This document shows positions 61,729-64,000 of a stretch of DNA of 64,000 bases, piece after piece; position 1 is the stretch's first letter, and each line of letters opens with the position of its first letter. Position numbers and translations under genes: made by a program. Source of the DNA: Geobacter sp. DSM 9736 (lineage in GTDB: Bacteria; Desulfobacterota; Desulfuromonadia; Geobacterales; Geobacteraceae); the NCBI RefSeq assembly GCF_900187405.1, contig NZ_LT896716.1:3348753-3412752 (forward strand). The letters run 5' to 3'. Under the pieces are notes generated by a model that saw only the letters and a program-made list of their open reading frames with translations, was not told the origin of the DNA and made no database searches.

Positions 61729-63585
61729 TCAGTGTGCTCCGCCGTGCAGGAAGGCGATGATCATCAGGATCAGGAGTCCGATCCCGATGGCAAGGGCGGT
61801 GAAACCGAAGCCCTTGATGATGAAGTCATATGCGACGCCACTGGTTTTATGGGCACGGAATGTCTCGGTGATGCCCATTTCCTCGTAACGTTTCCACTGG
61901 TCGCCACGCTCCTCGATGAACTCGTGCTTCGACATCTGGCCGTTGAAGATGACGAAGTCCATCGGGAATTTTTCAGGCCGCCCGTGGGTGTTGAAGAAGT
62001 GGACGGTGAAGATGAAGCCGGTGGCAAGCAGCGCCTCGTCCGAGTGGACGATGGTGGCTACGTTGAACATCCAGCCCGGGAGGAACAGACCGAAGAACTC
62101 GGGGAACCAGAGCATCAGGCCGGAGCCGCCGATGGCGAACATACCCCAGAAGACTGCGATGAAGTCGAATTTCTCCCAGTAGGTCCAGCGTTCGAAGGTC
62201 GGCTTCGGACCTTTGAAGAGGAACCAGCGGACCATTCCGGTGACATCCTGGATGTCACGCAGGTTCGGCATGAGCGAATCGGGACCGAAGAGCCGCTGCA
62301 GGAAGTTCCCCTTCAGGTCCTTACGGATGAAGAGGAAGTGGATGCTGAGGAAGATGGCTCCCATGAAGTAGACGAAGGTGATGCCCGCACAGTAGCGGTG
62401 GATCAGACCCGCGTTCGCAGAGCCGCCAAACCAGCCCATCAGTACCTTTGCCCAGGCCTGATCGCTGAACTTGAGCGGGAGCCCGGTCATAGACAGGCCG
62501 AGGAAGCTGATGATAACGAGCAGGTGGAGGAAGATGTGGCGCCTCTGGAAGCGTCGGTACTGCTTGTGCCCGTCGGGAATCGCATGTTCGACGTGCCCTT
62601 CTTCCAGGGCGGCCTGCTTCTCACGGTTCTCGACGAAGCCGCGGAACATCCAGAGGAGTGTGTGCAGCCAGAAGACTGCGAAGGTGCCGACCAGCAGGCC
62701 TGTCATTGCGATGAATGTATAGAAGAGAATCGGGTACTTCTCACGGTTGCCGTGCTCGCCGTGGGAATAGAACTTTCCGAACAGTGGGGTTGCTTTCGGG
62801 TGACACTGACCGCAGGTGTTCACGAGATTGTTCGGATTAACGCTCGAATTCGGATCTTTTGAGGGGAGTACCGAGTGGGCAGTGTGACAGTCGGCACAGC
62901 CTGCAACCTTTTCCGGGAATCCGAGACGGTAGTTCTTGCCGTGGTAGCTGTCCATGTAGGTCTTCACGGCGACATTGAAGACGTTGTTGCGAGCCATCAT
63001 CTTCTCGTCGCTATGGCACTTCATGCAGACCTTGGTGTGGAATTCCCGTACCTCATGAGATTTTCCGTCACCTATCGGCTTTATTTCATGGAGGTTATGG
63101 CAGTCGTGGCAGGCGGCGGAGTCCTGATTGCCGGCGGCGACTGCTTTGCCGTGAACGGAGTTGCGATAGACGGCGGCCTTGTCGTGACACTGGATGCACT
63201 TCGCAACTGCAATCCGTTTCTCCTTTTTCCAATACCGGTGGGTGTGGATGTCGGTGTGGCAGTCAGCGCACATTACTTCTTTCTGTACGTGAACGCTGTC
63301 GTAATGCTCTGCATTTTCCTTCTTGTGGCAACGCTCGCAGTGAACCTTGCCGACCTTTACTTCGCCCCGCATGTGTCTGGCGAGGTCGGTGATCTCCACG
63401 TGGCAGCTCGTACAGGCATTCTTGCCATGTACCGAAGCGGCAAAGGCGGCGGCCGAGATCTTGTTGCTGTGGCAGCCGAGACAGGTGGCCGGATCGATGG
63501 CCATTCCCTGCTCTGCTGCCACAGGGGCTGCAAGCCCCAGGGCCAGGATCAGCGCGGGGAAGAGGCGGTAGATGGTGTACAGCAT
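61729..63585 (-). CDS. cbcL: Nine-heme cytochrome c fused to cytochrome b domain (CbcL)
   Basis: The 618-aa inner-membrane protein has a signal peptide (residues 1-24), then nine CxxCH heme sites within about 260 residues: CLGCH, CTSCH, CERCH, CADCH, CIQCH, CHDCH, CMKCH, CADCH, CGQCH. A C-terminal membrane domain follows with about six helices of the HydC/FdnI cytochrome b type, whose histidines lie in RRHIFLHLLV, LIHRYCAG and LSIHFLF. Nine hemes plus a b-type domain is the CbcL architecture of Geobacter, required for respiration to low-potential acceptors. ATG follows AGGAGGAG. It is a single-gene unit with its own terminator. Confidence 0.9.
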   Translation of the reverse strand: MLYTIYRLFPALILALGLAAPVAAEQGMAIDPATCLGCHSNKISAAAFAASVHGKNACTSCHVEITDLARHMRGEVKVGKVHCERCHKKENAEHYDSVHVQKEVMCADCHTDIHTHRYWKKEKRIAVAKCIQCHDKAAVYRNSVHGKAVAAGNQDSAACHDCHNLHEIKPIGDGKSHEVREFHTKVCMKCHSDEKMMARNNVFNVAVKTYMDSYHGKNYRLGFPEKVAGCADCHTAHSVLPSKDPNSSVNPNNLVNTCGQCHPKATPLFGKFYSHGEHGNREKYPILFYTFIAMTGLLVGTFAVFWLHTLLWMFRGFVENREKQAALEEGHVEHAIPDGHKQYRRFQRRHIFLHLLVIISFLGLSMTGLPLKFSDQAWAKVLMGWFGGSANAGLIHRYCAGITFVYFMGAIFLSIHFLFIRKDLKGNFLQRLFGPDSLMPNLRDIQDVTGMVRWFLFKGPKPTFERWTYWEKFDFIAVFWGMFAIGGSGLMLWFPEFFGLFLPGWMFNVATIVHSDEALLATGFIFTVHFFNTHGRPEKFPMDFVIFNGQMSKHEFIEERGDQWKRYEEMGITETFRAHKTSGVAYDFIIKGFGFTALAIGIGLLILMIIAFLHGGAH

Positions 63586-63883
63586 ACAACTCCTCCTATG
63601 TTAGATTTCTGTGTGAAAAAGACGTTCTACTGCCGAAGCAAAGGACGCTCTGTAAACTCATATTATTAATTAAAACATGGCAATGATCGGAGAATAGGGC
63701 AGAGTGATCGCAGCGAGAAGCAGAACAAGGTTTTAAAAAATTGCCTGATATATAAACAGAAAAATCCGCGACATACTAATACCGGAACCAATAAAATGCA
63801 ACACAAAATGTATACTTTTTCAATACACTTGGCTGCTTAAGCCTCATGAGAAAAGGGTAGTTTTAGGAGGAGGCAGTGAAATT
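63586..63883. other. cbcL leader and upstream intergenic region
   Basis: These 298 AT-rich bases contain the candidate cbcL promoter near 63787, giving a leader of about 180 bases. I looked for a c-di-GMP/cGAMP riboswitch core and for a GG-N10-GC sigma-54 site on the minus strand and saw neither. Confidence 0.4.
63773..63801 (-). promoter_or_regulatory. Candidate sigma-70 promoter of cbcL
   Basis: On the minus strand TTGCAT (63801-63796) and TAGTAT (63778-63773) are 17 bases apart. The start codon is about 180 bases downstream. Confidence 0.38.
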
Positions 63884-64000
63884 TCAGGTGAGGATGATGA
63901 TGCCTTCTGCTGCCGCGAATTCCAGAAACTCCGCAGCCTCGGCTTTGCCCAGACCGGCTTCGTCGATCAGATTCGCCGCAGGAGTGGTGCCGTTCAGGAG
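63884..64000 (-). CDS. C-terminal end of an unidentified protein (partial)
   Basis: An open minus-strand frame enters from the window edge and ends in TGA (63886-63884), coding for 38 residues. The fragment is alanine- and glutamate-rich with LIDEAGLGKAEAAEFLEFA, a likely helical segment. I cannot name the family. It ends about 82 bases before the candidate cbcL promoter, in the same orientation as cbcL. Confidence 0.55.
   Translation of the reverse strand, partial: LLNGTTPAANLIDEAGLGKAEAAEFLEFAAAEGIIILT

Noticed and set aside
61726-63669. Long plus-strand open frames of 378 and 264 codons opposite cbcL
   Set aside because: They lie antisense to a protein with nine heme motifs; the encoded sequences are acidic or valine-rich, lack ribosome sites and match no family pattern.
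63586-63883. Possible c-di-GMP/cGAMP (GEMM) riboswitch before cbcL
   Set aside because: Riboswitches of this class are known ahead of Geobacter cytochrome genes, but the conserved core and paired stems were not found on the minus strand.
1-64000. CRISPR arrays, insertion sequences, rRNA genes
   Set aside because: No regularly spaced repeats, transposase genes, terminal inverted repeats or rRNA sequences were recognised.

Overview
The window most likely comes from a Geobacter-type dissimilatory metal-reducing bacterium (Desulfuromonadales/Geobacterales). The evidence is a nuo operon whose NuoF carries extra ferredoxin clusters, several multiheme c-type cytochromes with inner-membrane cytochrome b partners (CbcBA-like and CbcL-like), many PilZ, HDOD and sigma-54 signalling proteins, and a chemotaxis operon with an embedded HDOD gene. 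This placement is inference from gene content; no rRNA is present. LAYOUT. 1-11.9 kb: the 3' end of a probable nuoE, then nuoF-G-H-I-J-K-L-M-N on one strand, closed by a strong terminator. 12.0-14.2 kb: two small uncharacterised genes and an EAL-HDOD protein. 14.3-17.6 kb (minus): a six-gene inner-membrane operon with small membrane proteins, a degenerate receiver protein, a seven-heme membrane-anchored cytochrome c and a cytochrome b. It resembles the Geobacter CbcBA menaquinol oxidoreductase and is preceded by a candidate sigma-54 promoter. 18.1-31.8 kb: mostly housekeeping genes (hydrogenase maturation protease, a UPF0489/TPR protein, PilZ proteins, a patatin-like protein, a diheme lipoprotein cytochrome, pyruvate kinase, an OYE-family reductase, RF3, TatD, TcdA, a ferritin-like protein, a monoheme cytochrome, a lytic transglycosylase, a sigma-54 response regulator). 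32.0-37.3 kb: cheW-cheA-cheR-HDOD-cheB behind a near-consensus sigma-28 promoter. 37.7-44.8 kb: a CheR-like methyltransferase, FabH, RadA, a DksA-family protein, a GAF histidine kinase and tRNA-Ala(CGC). 44.9-61.5 kb: the main accessory region, a lipid or polyene biosynthesis locus. 61.7-63.6 kb (minus): a nine-heme cytochrome c fused to a cytochrome b domain (CbcL). HOW THE GENES WORK TOGETHER. Complex I reduces menaquinone from NADH, and the CbcBA-like and CbcL proteins are expected to oxidise menaquinol towards periplasmic and outer-surface cytochromes. The 44.9-57.7 kb run on the plus strand is tightly packed, with ATGA/GTGA overlaps. It combines a polysaccharide deacetylase, a glycosyltransferase, a radical SAM protein, an LpxL-like acyltransferase, an acyl carrier protein, two B12-binding-type radical SAM enzymes, an FabD-like acyltransferase, a thioesterase, a ketoreductase, an intact ketosynthase, a catalytically altered ketosynthase partner, a hot-dog dehydratase, a LolA-like carrier and a lipoprotein. 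Convergent to it lie a Tat-targeted carotenoid-cleavage-type oxygenase, a PagL-type lipid A deacylase and a third B12-type radical SAM enzyme. The set resembles aryl-polyene and proposed ladderane loci but matches neither; it is the best candidate here for an undescribed system, probably making an unusual envelope lipid. No CRISPR array, insertion sequence, integrase or rRNA was seen.
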